Assembly (NCBI RefSeq): GCF_014337215.1
Contig: NZ_CP060635.1
Location: forward strand, 3,853,501 to 3,917,500
Length of the DNA: 64,000 nt
Direction of reading: 5' to 3'
From: Wansuia hejianensis
GTDB taxonomy: Bacteria > Bacillota > Clostridia > Lachnospirales > Lachnospiraceae
The notes under the pieces were generated by a model, which saw only the letters and a program-made list of their open reading frames with translations, had not been told where the DNA came from and searched no databases. A program made the position numbers and the translations under genes. Each line of letters begins with the position of its first letter. Positions within the stretch are counted from its first letter, which is position 1. Below, in pieces: positions 1 to 9,211 of this stretch.

Positions 1-2
1 TT

Positions 3-1298
3 AAGTTAATAATTCCCCTGATTGTAGAGCAGTTCCTGGCGGTGCTGGTGGGTCTGGCCGATTCTATCATGGTAGCCAGCGTCGGCGAAGCGGCGGTATC
101 GGGCGTGTCGCTCGTCGATACGATATTTATACTGCTGATTAATGTGTTCGCGGCGCTGGCGACCGGCGGAGCGGTAGTCTGCGGGCAGTTTCTGGGAAGG
201 AAGAAAAAAAAGGAGGCCTGCGGAGCGGCAGATCAGCTAGTTTTGTTTACAACTGTATTTTCCGTGGGGATTATGCTTCTGGTCTATGTGTGCCGTCCGT
301 TTATCCTGAACGTAGTATTTGGCAAGATTGAAGCAGATGTGTCTTACAACGCCAATCTATATCTGATGATTGTTGCGGCGTCTATTCCGATGATTTCCCT
401 GTATAATGCGGGCGCTGCTATTTTCCGGATGATGGGTGATTCCAAGACTGCCATGTTCATGTCACTGTTCATGAACGGCATTAATATTACCGGGAATGCG
501 ATCCTGCTTTACGGGCTGAAATGGGGCGTCGAGGGCGCGGCGATTCCCACGCTGGTGTCCAGGATGATTGCCGGCGTAGTTATGATTGCGCTGCTGTTCA
601 ATCAGAAAAAGGTATTACATCTTTCCCGGCCGATTGTGGTGAAGTTCCAATGGCCGGTTTTGAAGAAAATCTTACATATCGGCGTGCCAAACGGTTTGGA
701 GAACAGCATGTTCCAGCTGGGGAAAATATTGGTCCTGTCGATGGTTTCGTCTTTTGGAACGGCGTCCATCGCGGCAAATGCGGTTTCCAATTCCCTTGCC
801 ACTTTTCAGATCCTTCCGGGTATGGCGATGGGCCTGGCGCTTCTGACTGTGACCGCCCAGTGTGTCGGTGCGGGCAGCTACGAGCAGGTGCGTTATTATA
901 CGAAGAAGCTTGTGGTGCTGACTCATTTTATGATTATGATTACGGCACTGGCGATTATCGCACTGCTGCCGCTGATCCTGGGTATCTATGGATTGTCCTC
1001 TGAGGCGACGCAGCTGACGACTCAGATGATTATTTATCACGGCATCTGTACTTTTACGATCTGGCCGCTGTCGTTTACCTTGCCGAATACGCTGAGAGCG
1101 GCGAATGATGTGAAATATTGCATGTGGGTATCTATTCTGTCCATGTGGATCTGCCGGATCGGTTTTAGCTGGGTTCTGGGTAAAGAGCTTGGTTGGGGTG
1201 TGTTTGGCGTGTGGGTGGCCATGACTCTCGACTGGGTAGTGCGGGCGGTTTTCTTCCTGATCCGTTACATCCGCGGAAAATGGCAGCTTCAGAGATAA
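3..1298 (+). CDS. MATE family efflux transporter, 5' end outside window
   Basis: The frame is open from base 3 with no stop, so the true start lies upstream and about 431 residues are visible. It is hydrophobic throughout, with regularly spaced membrane helices, as expected for a 12-helix multidrug/oligosaccharidyl-lipid/polysaccharide exporter of the inner membrane. The visible N-terminus has the MATE pattern of a Pro-Val-Glu helix followed by GLADSIMVASVG and AVSGVSLVD. Family members exchange cations for drugs or metabolites; the substrate cannot be read from sequence. It ends 96 bases before guaA, which has its own promoter, so the two are probably not co-transcribed. An internal start at GTG 42 is only the first start-like codon after the window edge. 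Confidence 0.88.
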   Translation, partial: KLIIPLIVEQFLAVLVGLADSIMVASVGEAAVSGVSLVDTIFILLINVFAALATGGAVVCGQFLGRKKKKEACGAADQLVLFTTVFSVGIMLLVYVCRPFILNVVFGKIEADVSYNANLYLMIVAASIPMISLYNAGAAIFRMMGDSKTAMFMSLFMNGINITGNAILLYGLKWGVEGAAIPTLVSRMIAGVVMIALLFNQKKVLHLSRPIVVKFQWPVLKKILHIGVPNGLENSMFQLGKILVLSMVSSFGTASIAANAVSNSLATFQILPGMAMGLALLTVTAQCVGAGSYEQVRYYTKKLVVLTHFMIMITALAIIALLPLILGIYGLSSEATQLTTQMIIYHGICTFTIWPLSFTLPNTLRAANDVKYCMWVSILSMWICRIGFSWVLGKELGWGVFGVWVAMTLDWVVRAVFFLIRYIRGKWQLQR

Positions 1299-1334
1299 AC
1301 CGCTATGGCTGCGGGGAGATTTGCTAATTCTCTC

Positions 1335-1363
1335 TTGTCAAGTGGTCTGGCTTCTTCTATAAT
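1335..1363 (+). promoter_or_regulatory. sigma-A promoter of guaA
   Basis: TTGTCA at 1335-1340 and a perfect TATAAT at 1358-1363 are separated by 17 bases and lie about 30 bases upstream of the guaA start. No purine riboswitch is visible in the short leader. Confidence 0.8.
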
Positions 1364-1394
1364 AAATACAGTTTATACAACAGGAGGAAAACTT

Positions 1395-2936
1395 GTGAAC
1401 AGAGAAATGATCATCGTTCTGGATTTCGGTGGCCAGTATAATCAGCTGATTGCCCGCCGTGTCCGGGAATGCAATGTTTATGCAGAAGTGCATCCATATA
1501 CCCTTTCGCTGGACAAGATCAGGGAAATGAATCCCAGAGGCATCATATTCACCGGCGGCCCCAATAGTGTGTATGGGGAAGAATCGCCCAGATGCAGCAG
1601 GGAAATCTTTGAAATGGGGATACCAATTCTGGGCATCTGCTATGGTTCCCAGCTGATGGCCCATATGATGGGCGGGGCAGTCTCGACTGCCCCGGTCAGC
1701 GAGTACGGGAAGACAGAGGTGGAGGTGGATTCTTCATCTGTGATCTTTGAAGGAGTGTCGCCGAAGACTATCTGCTGGATGAGCCATACGGATTATATCG
1801 CCAAAGCTCCGGACGGCTTTCAGATATCTGCAGTCACTCCGGTCTGTCCGGTAGCGGCCATGGAACTTCCGGAGAAAAAGCTTTATGCGACCCAGTTCCA
1901 TCCAGAGGTAATGCACACACAGGAAGGTATGAAAATGCTTTCCAATTTCGTGTACAAGGTCTGTGGCTGCAAGGGAGAATGGCAGATGGCTTCCTTTGTG
2001 GAGACCTCCGTCCGGGAGCTGAAAGAGAAAATCGGCGGCGGGAAGGTACTGTGCGCGTTATCGGGCGGAGTGGATTCATCGGTGGCGGCGGTGCTGCTGT
2101 CGAAGGCGGTCGGCAGGCAACTGACCTGCGTGTTCGTAGATCACGGGCTGCTGAGGAAAAATGAAGGCGATGAGGTGGAAGCTGTGTTTGGCCCTGAAGG
2201 GCCGTATGATTTGAATTTTATCCGGGTGAACGCTCAGGAACGGTTCTATTCTAAATTAAAAGGCGTGACGGAGCCGGAGAAAAAGCGTAAGATTATCGGT
2301 GAGGAATTCATCCGGGTCTTTGAGGAAGAGGCGAAAAAGATCGGAGCGGTGGACTTCCTGGTGCAGGGAACCATTTATCCGGATGTGATTGAGTCCGGCC
2401 TCGGAAAATCAGCGACGATTAAATCCCATCATAACGTGGGCGGATTGCCGGACTATGTAGATTTTAAAGAAATTGTTGAGCCTTTGCGGCTTCTGTTTAA
2501 GGACGAAGTGCGGAAAGCGGGACGTGAACTGGGAATCCCGGAATATCTCGTCAGCCGCCAGCCTTTCCCGGGGCCGGGACTTGGAATCAGGATCATCGGT
2601 GAGGTGACGGCAGAGAAAGTGCGCATGGTGCAGGAGGCAGACTTCATATACCGGGAAGAGATTGTGAAGGCAGGCTGTGACAAAGGCCTGGGACAGTATT
2701 TCGCAGCGTTGACGAATATGCGGTCGGTGGGAGTCATGGGGGATGAGAGAACCTATGATTATGCCATCGCGCTTCGGGGGGTGAATACCAGTGATTTCAT
2801 GACGGCGGAAGCGGCGCAGATACCGTGGGAGGTGCTGAACAGGTGCATGACCAGGATCATCAATGAAGTTAAAGGTGTGAACCGGGTTATGTATGATCTG
2901 ACTAGTAAGCCGCCGGGAACGATTGAGTTTGAGTGA
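1395..2936 (+). CDS. guaA: GMP synthase (glutamine-hydrolysing)
   Basis: GuaA makes GMP from XMP, ATP and glutamine in the cytoplasm, the last step of de novo GMP synthesis. The GTG start at 1395 is preferred because AGGAGG lies 7 bases upstream and gives 513 residues, the usual family length; the frame is open further upstream. The class I glutamine amidotransferase domain (about 1-195) keeps the nucleophile Cys82 in GICYGSQ and His169/Glu171 in FHPEV. The ATP pyrophosphatase P-loop SGGVDSS is at 223-229, and the C-terminal dimerization domain ends in PPGTIEFE. It is intact and presumably the housekeeping copy. The 3' end is a known att target for integrases, and a large island begins immediately after the stop. 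Confidence 0.97.
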   Translation: MNREMIIVLDFGGQYNQLIARRVRECNVYAEVHPYTLSLDKIREMNPRGIIFTGGPNSVYGEESPRCSREIFEMGIPILGICYGSQLMAHMMGGAVSTAPVSEYGKTEVEVDSSSVIFEGVSPKTICWMSHTDYIAKAPDGFQISAVTPVCPVAAMELPEKKLYATQFHPEVMHTQEGMKMLSNFVYKVCGCKGEWQMASFVETSVRELKEKIGGGKVLCALSGGVDSSVAAVLLSKAVGRQLTCVFVDHGLLRKNEGDEVEAVFGPEGPYDLNFIRVNAQERFYSKLKGVTEPEKKRKIIGEEFIRVFEEEAKKIGAVDFLVQGTIYPDVIESGLGKSATIKSHHNVGGLPDYVDFKEIVEPLRLLFKDEVRKAGRELGIPEYLVSRQPFPGPGLGIRIIGEVTAEKVRMVQEADFIYREEIVKAGCDKGLGQYFAALTNMRSVGVMGDERTYDYAIALRGVNTSDFMTAEAAQIPWEVLNRCMTRIINEVKGVNRVMYDLTSKPPGTIEFE

Positions 2937-3013
2937 TGAAATGGACTTGGAAAAACCTTTGTTTATGAGGGTTTTAAGCAAAATTGCTTAAGTGTTGGCA
3001 ACGATTTGGCAAC
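2906..3013 (+). other. attachment-site region at guaA 3' end (left end of first element)
   Basis: This spans the last guaA codons and the start of the island. After the stop comes an imperfect palindrome AAGCAAAATTGCTT (about 2977-2990) and a direct repeat TTGGCAAC at 2995 and 3006 (11-bp period). The first repeat lies 59 bases after the guaA stop, exactly as after the second guaA at 35,296. Such paired repeats beside a tyrosine-recombinase target are plausible integrase arm sites. The assignment is inferred; the crossover point is not determined. Confidence 0.6.
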
Positions 3014-3057
3014 ATTTAGAGTATCACTCACTGAATAATAGAATACTTCAATAACAG

Positions 3058-3106
3058 AAAACCTTACTGATTTTCAGAAATAAAGCTGAAAGTCGGTAAG
3101 GTTTTT
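3058..3106. terminator. bidirectional intrinsic terminator
   Basis: Arms AAACCTTAC (3058-3066) and GTAAGGTTT (3096-3104) pair perfectly, with a partly paired inner stem and a T-run after the right arm. It closes the XRE remnant on the minus strand and sits at the same relative place as the terminator beside the intact XRE gene at 35,412. Confidence 0.7.
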
Positions 3107-3126
3107 GTGCGTTTCGAGGTTGAAAA

Positions 3127-3482
3127 TTAGTCGGATTCGGGTTTCAAGTCCTGTAAGATAAGGCCGCTGAGTTCTTGTGAGGGAATGACCTTTCTCCATT
3201 GTTTTGAGGTGTCTAATTCGGGATATTTGTACCGCCACTGGTCGTATTCTTCTTCGGTTATCTCGCCTTGTTCCAGACGGGCAGCCTGTTCCTGCCATGC
3301 ATGGAACATATCAAACATAGTGGTGTAGGTTGTTCCGGCAGATTTATCTAACCGCAGACACACTTCTCCGTCAATCTCTCCGATTTTTAAGCCATACATA
3401 TCTTCCAACGCAAAAAGCGTGTGCATAAGTCCGATATAACTGTCTATTTCCGGCACTGTGATTGCACGAGGACTTACATCGA
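3127..3482 (-). pseudogene. XRE-family regulator remnant, C-terminal part only
   Basis: About 118 residues match the C-terminal two thirds of the intact regulator at 35,463-35,996. Shared blocks include DSYIGLMHTLF.LEDLYGL, DGEVCL, and EEEYD.WRY.YP followed by PSQELS. The helix-turn-helix N-terminus is missing: homology stops at the residues corresponding to LDVSP near 3482, where sequence from an unrelated ICE gene begins on the other strand. The open frame runs on to 3552, but those extra residues look nothing like the regulator. The gene is therefore a truncated relic of a first guaA-targeted element with the same left-end layout as the second, and it probably no longer binds DNA. Confidence 0.75.
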
Positions 3483-4128
3483 GGAGATCAGCAGTATTCC
3501 GGTAACTGTCTCTCTGATGAACGAGTGGGGAGTATCTGTCGAACAGATTCAAGCGGATGCGATGGTGGCAGACCGAAAACGTGGTGTCACACTTATGGAT
3601 ATGAATGAGATTATCAAATCTATGATTTTTGGTGAAGAACCAGAAAACCTGCTGAATGAAAAAATGGATATGGAAGCCATGGAAAACCCAATGTTCTGTC
3701 TGACAAACAAAGCTAAGATGAATGGAGCGTCCCTGTTACTGCAGGAAGATATTCGTAAACAGATTGGGGAATGCCTGGGAAGTGATTACTTTGTCATCCC
3801 ATCTTCCGTTCATGAAGTGTTGATTCTCCCTGATAACGGAATTTTTCAGGTTCCAGAATTAAATGCGATGGTACAAGAAGTCAATGAGACACAGGTGGAA
3901 AGACAGGAACAGCTTTCTGATAAGGTTCAGTTCTGTGATAAAAAGACCGCAGTAATGGAAAATGCTGAGCGCAGGGAAGCACGTCTGGAAAAAGAAAAAG
4001 CAGCTGAAAAAGCAGAAGTAAAAGGTGGAATCCATGGAAGATTGGAGAAAGCTAAGGCAGAAATCAAGGCAAAAGAGGCAGACAAAGTGCCAAAGAATAA
4101 GTCAAAAGATCTTGCCACAGCATTATAA
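3483..4128 (+). pseudogene. DUF5688-family ICE protein, 5' truncated
   Basis: The frame from about 3483 encodes a DUF5688-like protein: a block around DRKRGVTLMDMNEII, then YFVIPSSVHEVLILPDNG and a charged Lys/Glu/Ala-rich tail. The N-terminal third is missing, replaced by the XRE fragment on the opposite strand. No RBS or convincing start remains; ATG codons exist in the upstream frame at 3421, but that sequence belongs to the other gene. DUF5688 proteins are common accessory genes of Tn1549-like ICEs in gut clostridia and have no known function. It is followed by other pieces of the same type of ICE. Confidence 0.65.
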
Positions 4129-4196
4129 AGAGTAACAACGATGATTTTAAGGGGACTGTGCTAAGCAGTCCCTGATTTTATGAAAAGGAGTAGCAC

Positions 4197-4658
4197 ATGG
4201 CAAATAAATTATATGTAATGGAACAGCTGACGGAAGAGGTGGCAAAAGATGTAGCTGCCAGTCCGCAGGAATGGATGCGGTTCCTAAACACGGCATCCAG
4301 ACTGTACAAATACACTTTTCCAGAACAGCTTTTAATTTATGCACAGCGACCGGAAGCAACTGCCGTAGCATCCATGGAAATCTGGAATCAGAAGATGTAC
4401 CGCTGGATCAAAAAGGGATCCAATGGGATTGCCTTGATTGACAATACTTCCGGACCGAAAACAAAACTTCGATATGTATTTGATGTGCAGGACACTTATA
4501 AAGTGCGGAATCTTGGAAAGGATCCTCAGTTATGGAATCTTCCAATGGAAGGAGAACAGCTGGTTGCGGATTATCTGCAGGAGCAGTTATCACTGGAAGA
4601 TACAGAAGGAGGATTTGCTGAAAGTCTGCATCAGGCAGCGAAAAGAAGCAGCTCTTGA
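4197..4658 (+). pseudogene. N-terminal fragment of large ICE helicase/LtrC-like protein
   Basis: The fragment begins with a normal ATG after AAAAGGAG and encodes about 148 residues typical of the extreme N-terminus of the very large LtrC/SNF2-helicase-like proteins of clostridial ICEs: EWMRFLNTASRLYKY, FPEQLLIYAQRPEATA, and W.KKGSNGIALID. It ends abruptly with a stop at 4656-4658. The next ICE protein continues in another frame with no start of its own. The simplest reading is an internal deletion that removed thousands of bases and fused two genes out of frame. It is unlikely to be functional. Confidence 0.65.
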
Positions 4659-7068
4659 TTATCACAGAATGGGTTCTAAGATTTATTGCCTGGGAAGTGA
4701 TGGCAGTAAAGGTGAATATGCGAGTAAAGAAATGATACAGGCACACGACGGTTTGTTTGGAATGGAAGCTCAGATGTGGGAACGGATAAAGGATAACAAC
4801 CTAGATTATGCAGAAGAAAATTTAGGAGCATTTCAGGAGCCTATGAGTGTCATTGAGCAGGATGAAGCACTGAAATTATACGATGCAGGAGCAGATATCT
4901 ATCTGATCACTAATTTTTCATCACCGATGTATGTCACAGAACGCATGGAAATTGAACGAGGACCAGAGCAATATCAGATGTCTATAACAGAACTGGAGCG
5001 TTTCCGTAACCTGGAATGGGAAATGCAGAAGTATCCACAGATTCAGTCATTGAAAGAAGCAAACCTGTTATTAGGAACAAGACGGACATTTGGAATTTAT
5101 CAGATCCGGGATGATTCATCGGGCGACAACTATGCATTTATGAATATGCGCTTTATTGAAAGTCATGGTATGCAGATAAAAAAAGAAGATTATAAGCTGG
5201 TCTATGTTGGTGAATTATCGGGAAATATGTCACTGGAAGATATTTTTGAAAGGTTCAACATTGACAGACCGAAAGACTTCCGTGGGCATTCCCTGTCTGT
5301 TAGTGATATCGTAGTTCTGAATGACGGGGAAATAGTAACTGCCCATTTTGTAGACAGTATCAGTTTTGAACAGCTGGATTCTTTCCTGAATCTGGAAGAA
5401 CAGGTTCTTAGTGAACTGGCATATGAGGTAGGAGAACGGTATTTTGCTATTCAGAGAACAGAAGAAGGATATGATTATTCCTTTTACGATGAAGATTTCC
5501 GCTTGATGGATGGTGGCGTTTATGAGAATGATGAAATTTCTATTGAAGAAGCGGCGGAGGAACTTTTGGAAGACGAAGGCTGGACTGGAGAACGCATCCG
5601 TGGAGATTATGATCAGTTGATGGAAAAAGTAGAAGAAATGGATGAGATTGTAATGGCAGCGATTCAGAAAAGCCAAGGCGAATATAAACCACTAGCAAAG
5701 ATAGAGGAACTGGAAGAGGCAAATTACAACATGATTGACAATCTACTCAACAATATGTCACCGAAGAAAGAGCCTTATCTGGAATATTTCGCCACAGAAT
5801 GCGATGAGTTTCACGATATGGGGGCTTATGAAAAAAGTACCGATGTTAATCAGATCGTTGCAGTCTATGAAAAATATAGAGAGAATCCAGAAACTGCATA
5901 TCTTGGATGCTCAATGGGAATTATTTATCGTGATCCGGAAGACAGTTACTATGATGAAGCTGAATTTGCAATCGTAAAAGGAAATACCGTATTTGGAAAT
6001 CTAATGGATGATGTTCGGTTTTATGGGGAGCTTGCACTGGTAAGGGAAGGAATTGAGAAAATTCATGAAGCATTACCTGATTATAAGTTCGTTCCGATGA
6101 GGGATGTGCGAGAAGCAATGTATCCAGAGAAGATGACCACAGAACAACTGGCTGAGGCATTGGATGAGATTGCAGAAGCGTTTGACCTATATGAGTATCG
6201 GGATAATGTGGAGATGGGAGAAAATACGGTACAGGAAGCAATGCTGGATTTACAAAGTGGCAATATTCATTATTATATTTCATACTTGAAAGATATTGTA
6301 GACGAAGAATGCGACCTGTCTGTTCGTGCAGGTGTATTGATGGAAAGGCTGAAAGCCTATGAACCGGAACTTCCAAAAGATATGCAACCAATGGTGTATG
6401 TAAACTATTGTGAAGAAAGTAATCTCATGAATCCAAGATGTCAGAAATTGTCTGAACTGGATACAAAAACCGTAGAACAGGACAAAGCCTGGTATGCTGA
6501 TCGTGATCCAAACACCAACGAACCAAAAACGACAGCACAGATGTTTTTTACAGTATATTATGCTGAGAAGGGCGACAAGATGCTGCATCATTTTCAAGGT
6601 AGGATAGATATTGGTACCGGAAACGGCGGTATCATCAGTCAATTAAAGATGCAGAATGAAATGAAATTGGCAGATGAAAGCTGGATCAGTTATCAGCAAG
6701 GAAAAGGCAATGAAGAGTATCAGAAGTATATGGAAGATCTGACGGACATGCAGAATCATGTGCTGCCGTATTTACAGAGCTTTTGCAGCCAGGAAGAAAA
6801 AGGTGTGAAGGAGAGACGAGAACAGCAGGTAGCAGAGAAAAATGAGAGCAGAGAAGCTGTGCCAAGAACTGGCGTTGAAGCAAATACAGCAGTTAAGGAT
6901 GCGGGGAAAGCTGAAAGAAAGGCAATAACAGAGAAAAAGACAATGACAGGAAAAGAGAAGAAACCGTCGATTCATGAACGTCTGGAAATCAATAAGAGAA
7001 TCATCCAGGAAAAACAGGGAAAAGATAAACCGGAGAGAGGAGCTGATTTGAGTGTAAGGACGGTGTAG
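4639..7068 (+). CDS. YodL/DUF4316-type ICE accessory protein, fused 5' end
   Basis: About 810 residues of convincing protein begin around 4639 (AALDYHRMGSKIYCLG); the frame is open from an ATG at 4438, but its first 65 residues are out-of-frame sequence of the preceding gene. It is acidic, with repeated blocks typical of the YodL/DUF4316/DUF3849-like multidomain proteins of Tn1549-like ICEs: an N-terminal SKGEYASKEMI..HDG block, a central DDSSGDNYAFMNMRFI...VYVGEL segment, and a C-terminal block MFFTVYYAEKGD followed by a basic tail. Function is unknown; these proteins sit near the helicase and relaxase genes. Its own start is missing, so translation could rely on internal ATGs or not occur. 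Confidence 0.55.
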   Translation, partial: RKEAALDYHRMGSKIYCLGSDGSKGEYASKEMIQAHDGLFGMEAQMWERIKDNNLDYAEENLGAFQEPMSVIEQDEALKLYDAGADIYLITNFSSPMYVTERMEIERGPEQYQMSITELERFRNLEWEMQKYPQIQSLKEANLLLGTRRTFGIYQIRDDSSGDNYAFMNMRFIESHGMQIKKEDYKLVYVGELSGNMSLEDIFERFNIDRPKDFRGHSLSVSDIVVLNDGEIVTAHFVDSISFEQLDSFLNLEEQVLSELAYEVGERYFAIQRTEEGYDYSFYDEDFRLMDGGVYENDEISIEEAAEELLEDEGWTGERIRGDYDQLMEKVEEMDEIVMAAIQKSQGEYKPLAKIEELEEANYNMIDNLLNNMSPKKEPYLEYFATECDEFHDMGAYEKSTDVNQIVAVYEKYRENPETAYLGCSMGIIYRDPEDSYYDEAEFAIVKGNTVFGNLMDDVRFYGELALVREGIEKIHEALPDYKFVPMRDVREAMYPEKMTTEQLAEALDEIAEAFDLYEYRDNVEMGENTVQEAMLDLQSGNIHYYISYLKDIVDEECDLSVRAGVLMERLKAYEPELPKDMQPMVYVNYCEESNLMNPRCQKLSELDTKTVEQDKAWYADRDPNTNEPKTTAQMFFTVYYAEKGDKMLHHFQGRIDIGTGNGGIISQLKMQNEMKLADESWISYQQGKGNEEYQKYMEDLTDMQNHVLPYLQSFCSQEEKGVKERREQQVAEKNESREAVPRTGVEANTAVKDAGKAERKAITEKKTMTGKEKKPSIHERLEINKRIIQEKQGKDKPERGADLSVRTV

Positions 7069-7086
7069 TATAAGATAGAATGGAGT

Positions 7087-7124
7087 CGGAGGTCACGGAT
7101 AACAATGTGGCTTCCGGCTTTTTT
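7087..7124 (+). terminator. intrinsic terminator after ICE gene
   Basis: CGGAGGTCAC (7087-7096) pairs with GTGGCTTCCG (7107-7116) including G-U pairs, followed by a run of T. It separates the ICE relic from the signalling operon. Confidence 0.65.
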
Positions 7125-7338
7125 GAGTATTGTCGGAATAATTAAAAATGGTACAATGTTTCTTTTGCTATCAGAATGTTTTTTATATAGCGAAAATGTA
7201 TTGATATAGAGGTAAAATATCAGTGTGGTTTGTCCTGGCTCAAATTTAGGAAATGATTTACACCCCATGCTTGAAAAACTACGGATATTCGTATACAATG
7301 TATTCTGTAATACTATATCAACTGGAAAGGGGAAGCGT

Positions 7339-7539
7339 ATGAAAGGATATCTCTCCATACGGGAAATTTCATACAAATGGGGTGTATCGGAACGCCGTGT
7401 CAATCAGTATTGCACCCAGGGGCGTATTCCCGGCGCTGAGCGTTTTGGGCGTTCATGGGCGATTCCAGAGGATGCCGAAAAACCGACGGATCCACGTAAA
7501 GGGAATAACGACCGATCCCATACCCCGAAAGAAGAATAA
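7339..7539 (+). CDS. small helix-turn-helix DNA-binding protein
   Basis: A 66-residue protein starts at ATG 7339 behind GGAAAGGGGAAG. It has a MerR/excisionase-type winged helix: YLSIREISYKWGVSERRVNQ, then CTQGRIPGAERFGRSWAIPE. Such small proteins are common in clostridial mobile elements and act as directionality factors or local regulators. It is 16 bases upstream of the 7TM sensor gene and is probably co-transcribed with it, so it could regulate the signalling operon instead. The frame is open upstream to 7225, but that extension has no RBS. Confidence 0.7.
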   Translation: MKGYLSIREISYKWGVSERRVNQYCTQGRIPGAERFGRSWAIPEDAEKPTDPRKGNNDRSHTPKEE

Positions 7540-7555
7540 AGCGAGGGAATACACA

Positions 7556-9211
7556 ATGACGAAATCAAATTCAAAAAAATACAGCACCATTCTATATGTA
7601 GCCCTTGCTATTTTTACAGCGATGGTGCTGCGGCAGATTGCCCGTTGGGCAGACGCCCCACTGGACTGGTTTTGCGGTATGATTCGCTCTGCCATATACA
7701 TTGAACTGTTTATCGCTTGGGGCGTTTCCCTGCACAGGCGGATCATTCAGCCACAGGTGCGCCGCTATCTCACTTCGATTTCTGTGTTGGTGGTATTTTG
7801 GATGACAGTCAGGACAATTCGGTATTCGTTGGATGAATGTATATGGTTGATGCGATATCTCTGGTATTTGTACTATCTGCCCATGTTGCTTATTCCGCTT
7901 CTGGCGGTGTTCGTTGCTTTGTCGTTGGGAAAACCGGATAACTTTCGTTTGTCGAAGTGGACGGGGCTTCTTTACATACCTACCGCTGCACTGTTACTGC
8001 TTGTGCTGACCAATGACCTGCATCAGTTCGTATTCGTTTTTCCGGAAGATGCGATTGTATGGGTAAATGATTATAGTTATGCCTTAGGCTATTTTCTGGC
8101 AGTCGGATGGGTGGTATCTTGTACTATAACAGCTCTTGTTGTCATGCTGATCAAATGCCGTATTCCACACAGCCGGACTGTTTTGATGCTGCCTTTCGCC
8201 CCTGCTGTAGTAGCGTTGATCTATGGTGTTCTTTATTATTTCCGTGTTCCGTGGCTGAAATTTCTGACGGGAGATATGACTGTTGTATTCTGTTTGCTTA
8301 TTGTCGCTATACTGGAATGCTGCATTGAGTGTGGATTGATCCAGAGTAATACTGGTTATGAAGAGCTGTTCATGGTCAGCAGGCTCGGTGCACAGATCAC
8401 AAATCAGGAGAATGCTGTCTGTCTTGCCAGCGCCAATGCAAGAGCATTGACAGAAGAACAGAGGATAAGCACCAAAACACAGACTGTTTCGGCAGATAAA
8501 AGTATGATTGTCAAAAGTCAGCCCATTGGATTTGGCCATGTGCTATGGCAGGAGAATGTTGCTGAACTGACCGAAGCAATCGAGCAGATTGAAGAAAACT
8601 GTCGTGATCTTGCGGAGCACAACCGTATTCGGCAGGAAAATCTGAAAACGAGAAAAAAGATTCTTGCGCTTCAGGAAAAGAACCGGGTAAGTGACCTGCT
8701 TCACAGGGAAACAGCCGGGCAGATTGACTTGATTGATCGGATGCTGGCACAGTATGATACGGAGACAGATGATAGAAAACGCAGCAGGCTTCTTGGCGGG
8801 GCAGCAGTTGTGGGCGCCTATATAAAACGATATGGAAATCTGCTGCTTATCGGCGAGCGCACGGAAACAGCGGATATACGTGATCTGGCAAGGTGTTTTG
8901 ATGAGTCTTTTATCAATCTGGAATTGCTTGGCGTGAATTGCCTCCATACGCTGCCATCGGATATTATTTTGGCAACGAAGGATATGCTTCAGGTTTACCG
9001 CAGCTTTGAAGCAGCAGTGGAAACCAGTCTCAGCGACCTTCAATATGTATGGATCAATGTCCGGAAAAGCAAAGAAGGATTGTTTCTGAAAATGGAATTT
9101 GTCTGTGATTCGGATCTTTCTCATCTGGCACCGATGGCAAATGCGTTTTCTTTTGAGGATGGAGCATACCGCTTTACGTTCAAACTGCAGGGAGGCGGTG
9201 AGGAAAGATGA
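7556..9211 (+). CDS. 7TM-type membrane sensor, degenerate histidine kinase
   Basis: The ATG at 7556 gives 551 residues; the open frame extends to 7382, but that part only shadows the upstream gene. The N-terminal 230 residues contain about seven hydrophobic helices with a helix-loop pattern like the histidine kinase N-terminal 7TM domain (LYYLPMLLIPLLAVFVAL, then LTNDLHQFVF). A long charged coiled coil follows (about 300-390), then a region laid out like a histidine-kinase core, but I see no conserved phospho-accepting His and no N/G boxes of an ATPase domain. I infer a receptor or pseudokinase that pairs with the next gene, which it overlaps by 4 bases (ATGA). Confidence 0.72.
   Translation: MTKSNSKKYSTILYVALAIFTAMVLRQIARWADAPLDWFCGMIRSAIYIELFIAWGVSLHRRIIQPQVRRYLTSISVLVVFWMTVRTIRYSLDECIWLMRYLWYLYYLPMLLIPLLAVFVALSLGKPDNFRLSKWTGLLYIPTAALLLLVLTNDLHQFVFVFPEDAIVWVNDYSYALGYFLAVGWVVSCTITALVVMLIKCRIPHSRTVLMLPFAPAVVALIYGVLYYFRVPWLKFLTGDMTVVFCLLIVAILECCIECGLIQSNTGYEELFMVSRLGAQITNQENAVCLASANARALTEEQRISTKTQTVSADKSMIVKSQPIGFGHVLWQENVAELTEAIEQIEENCRDLAEHNRIRQENLKTRKKILALQEKNRVSDLLHRETAGQIDLIDRMLAQYDTETDDRKRSRLLGGAAVVGAYIKRYGNLLLIGERTETADIRDLARCFDESFINLELLGVNCLHTLPSDIILATKDMLQVYRSFEAAVETSLSDLQYVWINVRKSKEGLFLKMEFVCDSDLSHLAPMANAFSFEDGAYRFTFKLQGGGEER

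Noticed and set aside
1305..1394. Extended N-terminus of guaA
   Set aside because: The extension covers the promoter and RBS; GTG 1395 with AGGAGG gives the family length.
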